NCBI GenBank assembly: GCA_026122225.1
Contig: JANEZZ010001959.1
Coordinates: 2,551,501-2,615,500 of the forward strand
Direction: 5' to 3'
DNA: 64,000 bases
Source: Heloderma charlesbogerti
Taxonomy: Eukaryota > Chordata > Lepidosauria > Squamata > Helodermatidae
The first letter of the stretch is position 1. The number at the start of each line of letters is the position of its first letter. Made by a program: the position numbers and the translations under genes. Shown in pieces: positions 9,530-21,445 of the stretch. The notes under the pieces were generated by a model. It was not told the DNA's origin, ran no database searches, and was given only the letters and a program-made list of their open reading frames with translations.

Positions 9530-11770
9530 TCAATCTTTATATACCATTTCTCATTTGAAATGATCCCAAAGTAGTTTACAAAAGAATATCAACAAACAAC
9601 AAAACAAAGAAAAGAAAAGAAAAGAAAAGAAAAAAGACCACATACACACACAATAGTACCATGAGGATGCTAAGATAGATCATGGCTGGGGGAAGCAAAC
9701 AGATATTTTTCAATAAATGCCTAAAACACACCAATATTGAGGCCTGAAGTACTTCAGAGCAGAGATCATTCCACAGGATGGGCACCACCGCAGGGAAGGC
9801 CCATCTCCATGTCATTGCCAAACAGAAATCTGTAGGTCATGGCACCAACAACAGAGTCTCACCTGAAGATCATAATGGCCTGGGAGGCTAGTATATGGGG
9901 AGACATTCCTTGAGATATCCTGGTCCTGAGCTGTATACTAATACCAACACCTTAAACCTAGCTCAGCAGCAGACTGGCAACCAGTGTAGATCCTTTAGGA
10001 CAGGCGTAGTATGTGCACTGTAAGCCCCCCGCCCCCCGTCAATAACGTTTCCACTGCATTCCTCACTAGCTGCAGCTTCTAAACCAGCCTTAAGGGCAAC
10101 CCCACATAGAGCACATTACAGGAATCCAATCTTGAGGTTACCACTGTACAGATCACAGCGGCCAGGCTACCCCTCTCCAGAAATGGGTGCGGTTTACAAG
10201 CCTAAGTTTGTAGGAGGCTGTCCTAGCCACAGAGGTCACTTGGGCCTCCAATGATAGTGATGGATCCAGGAGCACCCCAAACTGTGAACCTGTTCCTTCA
10301 GAGGGAGTGCAACCCCATCTAAATCTGGTAATTCCTCTAATTCCTGGACCTGGGAACCACTCACCCACAGTGCCTCCATTTTATTGGGATTCAGCTTCAG
10401 CTTATTGGCCCACATCTAGCCCACCATTGCATTCAAGCACTGTTCTAGATTGTGAATAGCTTCTCCTGATTTGGATGGAATGGAGAAATAGAGTTGGGTG
10501 TCATCAGCATATTGATGGTAAGGTAAAGGTGTCCCCAGCCAGTTGTGTCTGACGCTAGGGGGTGGTGCTCATCTCCATTTCTAAGCCGAAGAGCCAGCGC
10601 TATCCGAAGACACTTCTGTGGTCATGTGGCCGGCATGGCTGAACACCGAGGTGCGCGGAATGCTGTCTCCTTTCCTGCTGAGGCGGCGCCTATTTATCTA
10701 CTTGCAGTTTCTTGTTTTCGAATGGCTAGGTTGGCAGGAGCTGGGATTGAAGACGGGAGCTCACTCCGTCACGCGGCACTTGGGTCTTGAACTGCTGTCC
10801 TGCCGGCCTTCTGGTCTGCAGTTCAGCGTCTTAACCACTAAGCCACCGTGGCCCCATATATTGATGGTACCTCATCCCAAATCCCCTAATGATTGCACTC
10901 AATGGCTTCACTGAGATATTAAACAGCATTGGAGACAAGATGGTGCCTTGAAGCACCACACAGCAAGAATGCCAGGGGGGCAACAGTCCCCAACGCTATT
11001 CTCCGGAACATGCCCTGCAGATAGGAGCAGAACCATCATAAAATGGTGCCCCCAACCCCCAGTCCACAGAGGCAATCTGGGAGGATACTATACTCAATGG
11101 GATCAAAAGCCACTGTGAGGTCGAATAAGAGGCACACTCCCTCTGTCGCTTTCCTGATAACGCTCATCCACCAGGGCAATCAAGGCCAATGCTATTCCAT
11201 AACCATTGGAACCCAGACAATGGGTGTAGACAATCAGTATCTTCCAAGCTCACCTATAGTTGAATCACCACCACCCTCTCAAGCAGCTTCCCTAAAAAGG
11301 AATTTACTGGGCAGTAGTTATTATAAGCCTCTAGATCCAGGGAGGGTTTTTTCAGGAGTGGTCATACCACCACCCCTTTAAGGGTAGCATTCATCACTCC
11401 CTGAACCCACACAGTCAGACCCCCTTGGCTAGCTTGAGTAAGCCATGATGGGCAAGGGTTGAGCAGATGTGTGGTGGGTTGAATTGCTACAAGTATCTTG
11501 TCCACATCCTCTGGCGGCAGAAGCTGAAACTGATCCCACAAAACTGGACCTTTTACAACAGCAGCATCTAGATCATTATGAAGGTGAGCGATTTTGTTCT
11601 CAAAATGCCTTATAAAATTGTAACAGCAGGCCTCCTTGCAGCATCACATCTGTAGATTTTGCAGCATCATGTCTGTAGATGTTAATAATCCTTATACCAC
11701 CTGGAAAACGTCTGCTAGATGGCTACTCAAGGATGCAATTTTACTGCACCTTGATTAAAATGTTGGATTG
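9530..11770 (-). mobile_element. L2 LINE, 5'-truncated, interrupted by a SINE
   Basis: Minus-strand translation in pieces gives successive parts of an L2 reverse transcriptase. These are an N-terminal stretch near 11400-11650, the catalytic block QYADDTQLYFS at 10518-10486, NKLKLNPNKMEALW near 10400, and the C-terminal LGVLLDPSLSLEAQV near 10260. Many stops and frameshifts show a dead copy. The 3' end lies near 9530 beside an (AAAAG)n run at 9602-9635. A SINE sits in it at 10521-10857. Alternatives such as CR1 fit worse because of the LLDPSLSLEAQV motif. Confidence 0.8.
10521..10857 (-). mobile_element. tRNA-derived SINE with BovB-like tail
   Basis: On the minus strand the head reads ggtggcttagtggttaagac (A-box like), and a B-box-like gttcaagacc follows about 45 bp on. 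The 3' end (10521-10560) resembles the BovB tail, with a form of gtcagacacaactgg. A 12-bp duplication atattgatggta flanks it (10509-10520 and 10858-10869). The element lies exactly at the YADD codons of the host L2. Confidence 0.8.
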
Positions 11771-13662
11771 CCATCTCTGTAATAGGAGGTTCTATTAGTT
11801 AAATACTTTTCATTAGCCCTGTGCATCTGCACAGGATGTTCCAGTTAGACCTTTAGTACCCATGTGAATGTTCTGGATACTTAGCTGAAAAAGTAACATG
11901 TGAAAAACTTGGCCAACATCTTGCTTTAGGTCACATGGCCAGCACAAAATAGCTGCAATATAATACAATCCTCTGCTCATGGGTAGACTGGTGAGGGACC
12001 AATGCAGTCTCAATAAAGGGTACACATGGCTTGTGAGAGTCAGATACATTAGACAAAGTGAAGCCATTTCCTGAAATGGCAGAGTTTGGGTGCATGAAAA
12101 AGGTGGGAAGTGGCCAGCTATTTACTATTTGTGTCTTGGCTACCATTTACATTTCTGACGTTTCTTCCAAATGTCTTGATGTAGTCCTAGGATTGGATTT
12201 GTTAACTGAACTTTTCCTGAAGAAAGGCTCAAAGGGCCAGACCACACTGTCCTTTTTTTCTGTTGGCATTGCAACATGGTGTTGACATCAGAGGTCACCA
12301 TGTCCTGGCAAATGAAATATGAAATATGGTAAAAGGAAAGCACATGGAGTGGTGGTGGTGGTGGTGGTATGGTTTTGACATATGTTTGACTGTAGGAGCT
12401 GGGAGGTTACATTACAGGTAGGAGACCTTTAAAACAAAAGTGGTATAAATATTGGAATGCATTTGTATTAGGAAAATGTAAAATATGTTTACTAGATTCC
12501 ATTGGGCAAAAGAGTTTAACCTCACATTTCTGTTAAAATTGTTTGAGAGGCTTTACAACATAATAAAATAGGAAACTGCAATACAAATACAAGGTCGATA
12601 AACAAATAAAATGTTTTATGTTGTGCTAAAACAATCCCATCCTTGGAACGATAAGTGTGCCACTTGAATTTTCACCGTTAGAGTATGATGCCTATTTTCA
12701 CCTTTAGAGTATGGAAGCGAAAGATCTAACATTGGCATTACCAGCCTGCTGCCACCATTTGAGGTATTTCTCTTCTGTTACTCCATACCCTCAAGAATAC
12801 CATGGCAATTAAGTTGCTGCTGTATAAATTGCCAGTTCCAATTCATGTGGGTATTGACTTCCACTAAGCCACATAAATTACAATGTGTTTATTTTACTTA
12901 CTAAGTAACAGTCCACATTCTTCCAAAGCCAAGCAAAATAATAAAACCATCACACACAAAGATATCTAACTCCTTTCTCCCTCAGCTTCCAACTCCACAG
13001 CCTTAACTCTTCTTGGAACCCCAGCTGTCATAACTGCCCTCAGAAGCCCACTGACCCATCCCAGCTCAGCAAAGAAGCCTAATCACAATGCAATTCTACC
13101 ATCAATACAGTTACTCCCAGCAACAAATACAATCTGCTGAACTCCAGTAAATGCAACACTTCCTCATTTCACCACATAGAGTTCCCTGAAACGTTGGCAT
13201 TAGAAGAATGAAGTTTCCAAATGGTGATATGTGAAAGTATTTTTAATAACAAGGAACCAAAGGGAGTGGGAATAGCAAACAGACAAGAATGGGGAAAGGT
13301 GCCGACTAGAACTATAAACAAACTGTACAAATATTCCCTTACCCACTGCCTGAGGGTTTCTCCCTCAGAGCTAGAGTGCTCAAATTGTTCTTACAGCTGT
13401 GGCTAGCCTTTACTGGCCTGGCTTGGCCTGATAATGTCCTTAGCATTGCTGGCACTCCTGCGTTCGACTTAGGACTGTTCTTTTCTCCACAGAGGGTCTC
13501 AGATTTTTCTTCACAGATTCTTAAGGTCTTCTTTGTCCTGTTTGGCAACTGCCCTCAGCACAGAGGCTTTGCATAAAGCCTCAGTCTCACCCACGGAGAG
13601 GAGACACAGGCTCTATCTACAGCAGGAGTGCAAATCTCAGGCCCTTCGCTTTACTGCAGTCA
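11771..13662. other. Anonymous DNA
   Basis: About 1.9 kb with only short unrelated frames and a (GTG)n run at 12349-12369. No gene, RNA or named repeat recognised. Confidence 0.4.
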
Positions 13663-13670
13663 GCAGCACG

Positions 13671-14055
13671 TAGGGTGGCCAGCCACCTGCACATATCCAA
13701 ACAAGAGGAAATGCATCACCAAAAAAATCGGACAAAAGGTGGCAGCAATTTGCATAACATTTGTCTATGCAACTTTATGTGTATAGGTGCAAATGCAGAA
13801 ATAACTATAAATAGAAATGCGAAACATCTCACCATAGTGGAGAAGACTGGGTAAATGACCTGTGTGCCCTGCTCAGTCTGTTCCAGATGCTAACTCTATG
13901 GGGAACTTCAAGGTCCCTGCTCTCCTCTCCTTATGATTTTTTGACTTGGTTGGACACCTCTTCAAACACAGGACACCTTCAAATAGAGGGCTGTTCTCTG
14001 CCAGCTCTGCAAAATAAAGGTCTGTCCTTTTAAAGTAGGACACCTGGTCAACCTA
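13671..14055 (+). mobile_element. Short hAT element family 2, second copy
   Basis: 385 bp from TAGGGTGGCCAG to an eroded caacCTA end. It aligns along its length with 53046-53427. No convincing target duplication remains. Confidence 0.7.
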
Positions 14056-14653
14056 GCATCAGCCCACTCTCTGAACTCTCCTTTTGTCTACTGTTCATAG
14101 CACAGTTGGTTGCCTAGGTTACAGGTGGCTGGTCAGCCTCAACTGTAAGGGTCAGCAATTGGCACTCACTGTACGAAATTTGGTACTACCAGCACAGGCG
14201 TGCGCAGCACCTTTCATTAGGGTGTGCACCCAGGGAATTGTTTTAATTCTTTTTTAAAGGTGAGCTTTTATTGAATACTCAGTCATAAAGGACTTTATTT
14301 TTATTCATCAAACAAACTAAAGAAACTAAAAGTTAACCAAGCTTAATTTTTAAAAAATTAACAACTAAACTTTACTTTAAAAATACCAACTTAAAAAATG
14401 AGACACAAAATACCCTTTTTTTGCGGCTGCCTATATAGGTCAAAGAATTTTCTAGAATATTAGTCAGAGGGGGAGGGCTGTGAGCAAATGCAGGCTTCGT
14501 ATACATTTCTACAACATCTATATTACACAGTTCAGCACTTATTGCATAAAACAATAATCCATACTTTAAAACTAAAAGAGTGTATCATGCAATTCAATTA
14601 AAACACAAAGCCACTTTTTTTTTTTTTAGACATTGGGGTGTGCCTGGGCCCAC
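14056..14653. other. Anonymous AT-rich DNA
   Basis: Includes a poly-T run near 14616-14628. No supported gene. Confidence 0.35.
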
Positions 14654-14661
14654 CCTGTATG

Positions 14662-15518
14662 TAGGGATGGTGGAGAATTCCGCCATGGATTTCCACCCCC
14701 GAAATCCACAGATTTCCACGGAATTCCACCCCCGAAATCTGTGGCAGAATGGCCTGATCCCCCGCCCCCCCCCACGGATTCCCCTTGGGACGAGGCTTAC
14801 CTGGGGCAGATGTTCCGGACGGCGGCGGGTCCGGTGGTGGGTCCGGCGGCAGCAGTAGCGGCTGGTCTTTTGACCGGCTGCCGTGGCTGCCATTTGCATC
14901 CGGGTCTTTGCCGTGATAGGCTACGTAAGTATTTATGTAGCCTATCATGGCAAGCCAAGCAAAAAAAAGAAGAAAAAAAAAATCGTATACAAATGGCGGC
15001 TATGGTGGCCGCCATTTGCGTTCCCTATTTTTCGCCGTTTTAGTCTACGTAAATCTTTACGTAGGCTATTACGGCGAAAAATAGGGGAACGCAAATAGCG
15101 TAGTGGGCGCTATTTGCGTTCCCCTTTTTTTTCGCCGTAATAGCCTATGTAACTATTTACATAAGCTAAAACGGCGAAAAATAGGGAACGCAAATGGCGG
15201 CCGCTGTAGCTGCCGCCATTTGCGTAAGCTGTTTTTTTTTTTGCCCAGCCGTGATAGGCTATGTAAGTATTTACGTAGCCTATCACGGCTGCCTGGCTGG
15301 ACCCAAATGGCGGATGCTACGGCGGCCGCCATTTGCGTCCGCAGCAGCCCGTCTGCGGATGGAACTGGCTGGCTGCAGAGGAGAGCCGGCTGCGGATGGG
15401 CCTGGCTGGCTGCAGAGGAGAGCCGGCCGGACAGGATTCCAGGGGGGAGGGACGGAGCGCCTTCCCCCCCACTGCGAACACAATTAGTGAAAAGGTAAGT
15501 GACTTTCGTACATCCCTA
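14662..15518 (+). mobile_element. Palindrome-array hAT element, copy B
   Basis: 857 bp, ends TAGGGATGG and CATCCCTA, with a perfect 8-bp target duplication cctgtatg (14654-14661 and 15519-15526). Palindromes centred on a (c)gtaa-tatttac(g) core lie near 14930, 15055, 15155 and 15270, about 105-120 bp apart. They alternate with gcaaatggcggc/gccgccatttgc pairs. No transposase. It is in the same orientation as copy A. Frames such as 14883-15098 are by-products of the palindromes, not genes. Confidence 0.88.
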
Positions 15519-15650
15519 CCTGTATGCACTCTTGTAACTACCAGCAGGTGTTATCTGTCTCCCAATTGCCAACATCGAAGGCAAGAGGGAGATGTGGATA
15601 AGTACTATAGCAGGAGCATAGAACCTCTGCTCTGAGGGCTGCATCAGAAG

Positions 15651-15993
15651 CTAAGAGGTAAGTGGGCTGCAGGAAGCCCAGGGGGCTGCCCTTTATCCTT
15701 CTGAGTGGCTGTGAGCTCACCAGGTGCTTCTGAGAGCTCCAACTGAATTGGGTGTGTGTGGCCTGAGTACTCCCAGCAGTTGAGTGGGTGGGAAGCTTCA
15801 GTCTGTTTCCTGCCTCCCAGCAGAGCAGAGCAGAGCAGAGCAGAGCAAGCTGCTCCAGCTGGTCCAGGGACTACAGAAGCAAGCAAGCGACCAGAGAGCG
15901 AGCGACCAGAGCGAGCAAACAGGGGGAGCAAACAGGAGTTGGCCAGGGGAGTTGCAGTGGTAGAGGAGACAAAGGAGACAAAGGAGACAGAGG
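15651..15993 (+). repeat. CR1 5' monomer 1
   Basis: 343-bp unit starting ctaagaggtaagtgggctgc. It recurs at 15994 and contains an (AGAGC)n-like run at 15822-15848. Tandem 5' monomers in LINEs often carry the internal promoter; promoter activity here is an inference. Confidence 0.75.
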
Positions 15994-17175
15994 CTAAGAG
16001 GTAAGTGGGCTGCAGGAAGCCCAGGGGGCTGCCCTTTATCCTTCTGAGTGGCTGTGAGCTCACCAGGTGCTTCTGAGAACTCCGACTGAATTGGGTGTGT
16101 GTGGCCTAAGTACTCCCAGCAGCTGAGTGGGCGGGAACCTTCAGTTTGTTTCCCGGCTCCCAGCTGAGCAGACCAGAGCAGAGCATAGGGATGTACAAAA
16201 GTCACTTACCTTAGCGGAGCTTGGATTCGTGGGGGGGGGAGGTGCTCTGTCCCTCCCCCCGGAATCCTCCCTGGGCCAGTTCCGCTCCGCGGCGGCTCCG
16301 TGGAGCCGTTGGCCAGGGCCGTCCGCAGCCAGAGTTCTGGCCGCGGACGGACTGCTGTGGATGCAAATGGCAGCTGCCATAGCGACTGCCATTTGCATCC
16401 TGCGAAGCTGCCATGATAAATACTTACGTAGCCTATCACGGCAAGCCAAAAAAACAACAACAGCATACGCGAATGGCGGCGGCTACGGTGGCCGCCATTT
16501 GCGTTCCCTATTTTTAGCCGTTTTAGCCTACGTAAATATTTACGTAGGCTATTATGATTAAAAACAAGGGGAATGCAAATAGCATAGTGGGTGCCATTTG
16601 CGTTCCCCCCCCCCATTTTAGCCTACGTAAATATTTACGTAGGCTATTACGGCGAAAAATAGGGAACGCAAATGGCGCCACCGTAGCTGCCGCCATTTGC
16701 GTACGCTGGTGTGTTTTTTTTTGGCTTGCCGTGATAGGCTACGTAAATACATACGTAGCCTATCACGGCCTCTGCAGGGATGCAAAATATGTCCCTGCAT
16801 TAGCCGTGATAGGCTACGTAAGTATTTATGTAGCCTATCATGGCTATGATGAAGAAGCGAATGGCGGCCGCAGGGCGGCTGCCATTCGCAAGTCAGCGTG
16901 GATGGCAGCAGGTAAGTGCTCCATTTCGCGCGCCTTTCGTGGGTTGGGGGGCCGGGGGCTTCGTTCCGCCATGGATTTCGGGGGGCCGAATGCACTGGTA
17001 TTCGGCCTCACCAAGATCCATGGCGGAATTCTCTGACATCCCTAGCAGAGCAAGCTGCTCCAGCTGGTCCAGGAACTACAGAAGCAGGAAAGCTCCCAGA
17101 GAGCGAGCGACCAGAGCAAGCGGACAGGGGGAGCAAAGAGGAGTTGGCCAGGGGAGTTCGGCAGGGGAGGTCAAG
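15994..17175 (+). repeat. CR1 5' monomer 2, split by hAT copy C
   Basis: The second unit runs 15994-16185, is interrupted by 16186-17044, and resumes from 17045 (caagctgctccagctggtcc) to about 17175. Removing the hAT element and one target duplication restores an order matching monomer 1. Confidence 0.75.
16186..17044 (-). mobile_element. Palindrome-array hAT element, copy C
   Basis: 859 bp, inverted relative to A and B. Ends TAGGGATG and CATCCCTA, with a perfect 8-bp target duplication gcagagca (16178-16185 and 17045-17052). Five AT-rich palindromes (near 16425, 16530, 16632, 16748, 16825) alternate with gcaaatggcgg-type pairs. Uninterrupted monomer 1 shows the pre-insertion sequence. No transposase. 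Confidence 0.9.
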
Positions 17176-17365
17176 GGGGAGGCCCCTAACATTTTTTAAA
17201 TTTATTTTTATTTTATTTTTTAACTAACTTTTTTCCATTTATTTGTCTTGTAACACACACTTCCACACCAATGGGACTCTGCTTTTAACCTCTACTGAGT
17301 AGAGGAGCAGGCACAGGCTAGTCTAGAACAATCAAAAAGCTAGACACAAAAAGGGAAAAGAGGCA

Positions 17366-18557
17366 ATGGAAGGACAGGACTCTCCAGTGGTGGTGACCTG
17401 CAAGGTGTGTGCAATGTTTGTTTTCTTGCCTGAGAACAACATGGCCTACACCTGCAACAAGTGCAAGTTGATCACGCTGCTGGAGGAAAAAGTAAGTGGA
17501 CTGGAGCGGCGACTGTTGACCCTCCGGGGAATAAGAGAACACGAAGAGTTCTTGGACAGAATGGGGGAACTACAGCAGCAAAGGGAAGACCAGAAGCTTG
17601 AAGAGCAACAGCAAGATGAGGCAGTGGGAAATGCTGAGGTGAAGAAAAATAGAGTAAAGGATACTCCTTGGAAAAGGGTGACAGTTAGGAGAAGAAGAAC
17701 TTGACGCCACTCTGCACCAGGGGAAGCAGTGGAGCTGTGGAACCGATTCCAACTACTTGCGGATGAGACTGGAGGACAGCCTGCAGAGGAAGAATCAAAG
17801 GGGAACCTACATGAGAGTGAGCAAAATCCTGACTTCGCTCCCATCTGGGTGTGTTTCCTTTCAACTTCAATGTGGTGGTATACAGAGGCCAACTACCACA
17901 ACAGTTACCCTTGTTCCAATATTTCTGGCCCAGACTGTATACAATACATTGCTATAAAATTCAACAGCACTGTTCATCTGCATAAAAAAAGTTCCATCAA
18001 ACAGAGGCAATGAAACCCAGGCCTACAACAAGAAGAAGAGAAGAGTGGTAGTAGTGGGAGACTCCTTGCTGCATGGGATCGAGACCCAAGAATGTCGCGA
18101 AGACCTGTGGACTTACCAGGTATGTTGTCTCCCGGGAGGACAGATTAGAGACGTAACTGAAGCGTTGCCTGAACTCATAAAACCCACTGACAGGTATCCC
18201 TTTCTTCTCATCCATGTGGGAACAAATGATACAGCCAAGCTGAGCAACAAAAAAATTATGTCAGACTTTGAAGCTTTGGGAAGGAAACTCAAGAACTTTG
18301 GGGCCCAGATAGTTTTCTCATCCATCCTTCCAGTAGAAAGGGAACGGAAAATACTCCAGGTGAATGACTGGCTACGAAGATGGTGCCGACGAGAGAGATT
18401 TGGATTCTGAGACTACAGGCTATACTTCCTGGAAGATGGGCTGTTGGCAAGGGACGGGTTGCACCTCACAAACGATGGGAAGAATGTGTTTGGCCACAGC
18501 ATGAAGAACTTCATCAGGAGGGCTTTAAACGGAATCCTACGGGGAAGGGAGATGTAA
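17366..18557 (+). pseudogene. CR1 ORF1: zinc-knuckle, coiled coil, SGNH esterase
   Basis: CR1 ORF1 proteins are nucleic-acid binding and, in many lineages, carry a GDSL/SGNH esterase. Here the frame starts at 17366 with MEGQDSPVVVTCKVC. A C-x2-C ... C-x2-C pair lies in residues 12-33, and a Glu/Gln-rich coiled coil in about residues 38-90. A TGA at 17702-17704 stops the frame, which stays open beyond it to about 18010. A frameshift then leads to the esterase (18045 onward), with block I GDSLLHG, block III HVGTNDTA and the D-x-x-H block DGLHLTND near 18468. A second TGA (18408-18410) lies just before that last block, inside an otherwise open frame ending at TAA 18555-18557. The catalytic Ser, Asn, Asp and His are all still encoded, but not in one product. 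Confidence 0.85.
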
Positions 18558-18571
18558 AGTTGGGGGTAACA

Positions 18572-19792
18572 ATGGACATAGGCACATGCACTGCAACGGA
18601 GAGAACAGCTCTGATAGCACCCAATAATAGTCTTCAGACACATGTAGGAAGAAAGCCAGACTATGAAGCACATGGTCTTCATTGTCTATATGCTAATGCC
18701 CAGAGTATGGGAAACAAACAGAACGAACTTGAACTCTTAATACAGGAGGGAAATTATGACTTGATAGGTATAACTGAGACTTGGTGGGATGATTCTCATG
18801 ACTGGAATACAGCAGTTGAAGGATATAACTTGTTCAAAAAGAACAGGAGGAACATAAAGGGAGGTGGGGTTGCACTCTATGTGAAAAATACATATCCCTG
18901 CACAGAAATACAGGAGGATGAGCTTGGTAGCCCCATCGAGAGCATCTGGATCAAAATAAATGGACCAAAGAATAAAAGGAACCTGGTGGTCGGAGTCTAC
19001 TACCGGCCACCCAATCAAGGAGAAGACAAGGATGAAACTTTTGAAAAGCAAATAGCCAATGTTTTAAGGAAGCATGATGTAGTAGTAATGGGGCACTTCA
19101 ATTTCCCCGATATTTGTTGGGAGACAAATTCTGCAAAACATGGCCCCTCCAGGAAATTCCTGACTTGTGTGGCAGATAACTTCCGCCTACAGAAAGTAGA
19201 GGAAGGAACTAGAGGATCTGCGATCCTTGACTTGATCCTAACCAACAGAGATGACTTAGTGGATAAAGTAGCAGTTACAGGAACTCTGGGGGAAAGCGAC
19301 CATGTTGTACTTGAGTTCTTGGTTCTAAGGGAAGCAAAAGCCGAGTGTAGTCAAACGCGTACCCTGGATTTTAGGAAAGCTGATTTTAATAAACTCAGAA
19401 CAATGATCAGTAAGGTCTCATGGCAAGCGACGCTAACGAGAAAAGGAATCCAAGATGGGTGGGAGGTTTTAAAAAAGGAAATTCTCAAGGAACAATTACA
19501 AACAATTCCAACAAGAAGAAAAGGTGGAAGACAACAGAAGAAGCCAGTGTGGCTTCACAAAAAGCTTAGGGATGACCTGAAAACAAAAAAGGACACATAT
19601 AGGAAGTGGAAAGAAGGCCAAGTAACAAAGGAAGAGTACAGGCAGGTAGCACAGAATTGCAGGGATGGCATCAGGAAGGCTAAAGCTGAGAACGAGCTGA
19701 GGTTAGCGAGGGATGCTAAAAAAACAAAAAGGCTTTCTTCAGCTACGTGCATAGTAAAAGGCAGAGGAAATAAATGGTTGTTCAGCTATTAA
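18572..19792 (+). pseudogene. CR1 ORF2, AP endonuclease part
   Basis: The N-terminal half of the CR1 replicase, an apurinic-like endonuclease that nicks the target. The ATG at 18572 follows the ORF1 stop by 14 bases and is the likely start; the same frame is open back to 18380. Visible motifs: ITETWW (catalytic Glu), VYYRPPN, GHFNFPDICW and a terminal SDH. The usual Asp of the GDFN motif is His (codon 19094-19096), which should abolish nicking. The frame stops at 19790-19792 and the RT continues in another frame from about 19774, so a frameshift lies between. Confidence 0.85.
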
Positions 19793-21445
19793 ATAAGGAT
19801 GGCAAAACGATAACAGATGGCAAAGAAAAGGCAGAGGTGCTCAATTCCTACTTTGTCTCAGTCTTCTTCCAAAAGAGGGTCTATGACCTCCCTGGTAAAG
19901 GCGAAGTACAGGCTGAAGGGGCAGGATTGCAGCTTGAGATCGATAGGCATATGGTCAAGGAACACCTAATTCCTTTGAATGAGTTCAAATCTCCAAGGCC
20001 AGATGAGCTGTACCCTAGAATAATAAAGGAACTGGCAGAAGAACTCCCAGAACCGCTGTCTATTCTCTTTGAGAAATCATGGAGAACGGGGGAAGTGCCA
20101 GATGACTGGAGGAGGGCTAATGTTGTCCCTATCTTCACAAAGGGTAAAAAGGAGGAACCTGGGAACTACAGACCAGTCAGTCTGACATCAATCCTTGGGA
20201 AAATTCTGAAGCAGATGATAAAGCAATCTATCTGTAAGCACCTTGAAAACAATGCAGTGATTCCTTGAAGCCAACATGGATTTGTCAAAAACAAGTCCTA
20301 CCAGACGAATCTGATCTCATTTTTTGATCAAGTAACCTCCCTTGTGGACTCTGGGAATGCTGTAGACATCATATACCTCGACTTCAGCAAAGCTTTCGAC
20401 AAAGTGCCCCATGATATCCTGATGAGCAAACTAGCTCAAAGTGGGCTAGATGAAGCAACGATCCGGTGGATCCACAGTTGGCTACAGAATCGGACTCAAA
20501 GAGTGCTTATCAATGGGACCTTCTCAAACTGGGGAGAGGTAATGAGTGGGGTACCGAAGGGCTCAGTCCTGGGCCCAGTGTTCTTCAACATTTTTATTAA
20601 TGATTTGGAGCAGGAGGTGCAGGGAATGCTGATCAAATTTGCAGATGACACAAATTTGGGTGGGATAGCTAATACTTTGGAAGACAGAAACAAAATTCAA
20701 AGTGATCTGGATAGACTGGAGCGCTGGGCAGAAAGAAAACAACAGAATGACATTTAATAGGGATCAATGCCAAGTTCTGCACCTAGGAAATGGAAACCAA
20801 ACGCACAGTTACAAGATGGGGGATACGTGGCTCAACAACACTACAAGCGAGAAGGATCTGGGAATTGTTGTCGATCACAAGCTGAGCATGAGCCAACAAT
20901 GTGATATGGCTGCAAAAAAGGTGAATGCTATTTTGGGCTGCATTAATAGAAGCATAGCTTCCAAATCCCAGGAAGTACTGGTTCTCCTCTACTCAGCACT
21001 GGTTAGGCCTCATCTGGAGTACTGTGTCCAGTTCTGGGCACCACACTTTAAGAAGGAGGCAAACAAACTGGAAAGGGTTCAGAGGAAGGCAACAAAGATG
21101 ATCAGGGGACTGGAAACAAAGCCCTATGAAGAGAGACTGAAAGAACTGGGCATGTTTAGCCTTGAGAAGAGAAGACTGAGGGGAGATATGATAGCGCTCT
21201 TCAAGTACTTGAAAGGTTGTCACAGAGAGGAAGGCCAGGATCTCTTCTTGATCATCCCAGAGTGCAGGACACGGAATAATGGGCTCAAGTTACAGGAAGC
21301 CAGATTCCGGCTGAACATCAGGAAAAGCTTCCTGACTGTTAGAGCGATACGACAATGGAACCAATTACCTAGGGAGGTAGTGGGCTCTCCCACACTGGAG
21401 GTGTTCAAGGTGAGGCTGGACAGCCATCTGTCAGGGATGCTCTGA
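19774..21445 (+). pseudogene. CR1 ORF2, reverse transcriptase and C-terminal part
   Basis: RT part of the CR1 replicase in three readable pieces. 19774-20268 has NYRPVSLTS and ends at a TGA. 20344-20757 is in the same frame, with YLDFSKAFDKVPH, SGVPKGSVLGP and the catalytic FADDTN near 20638. 20702-21445 lies in a second frame, with [15 protein letters not shown] and FLTVRAIRQWNQLP, the conserved CR1 C-terminus. Catalytic aspartates are present. One in-frame stop (20266-20268) and a frameshift near 20740 inactivate it. Confidence 0.9.

Noticed and set aside
11043..11381. 112-codon plus-strand frame as a gene
   Set aside because: It is antisense to the L2 reverse transcriptase remnant.
14594..15498. 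Overlapping open frames of 70-140 codons on both strands in hAT copies A-C
   Set aside because: They arise because palindromes of gcaaatggcgg and gtaaatattta type lack stops. The peptides are repetitive (for example IGYVSIYVAYHG) on both strands and show no domain.
16400..16850. Regular palindromes as a CRISPR-like array
   Set aside because: Spacers are themselves palindromic and repeated, the host is a vertebrate, and 8-bp target duplications prove a transposon.
18045..18410. A host GDSL lipase gene
   Set aside because: It sits in the CR1 ORF1 position between the coiled coil and ORF2, and the stop plus frameshift argue against a host gene.
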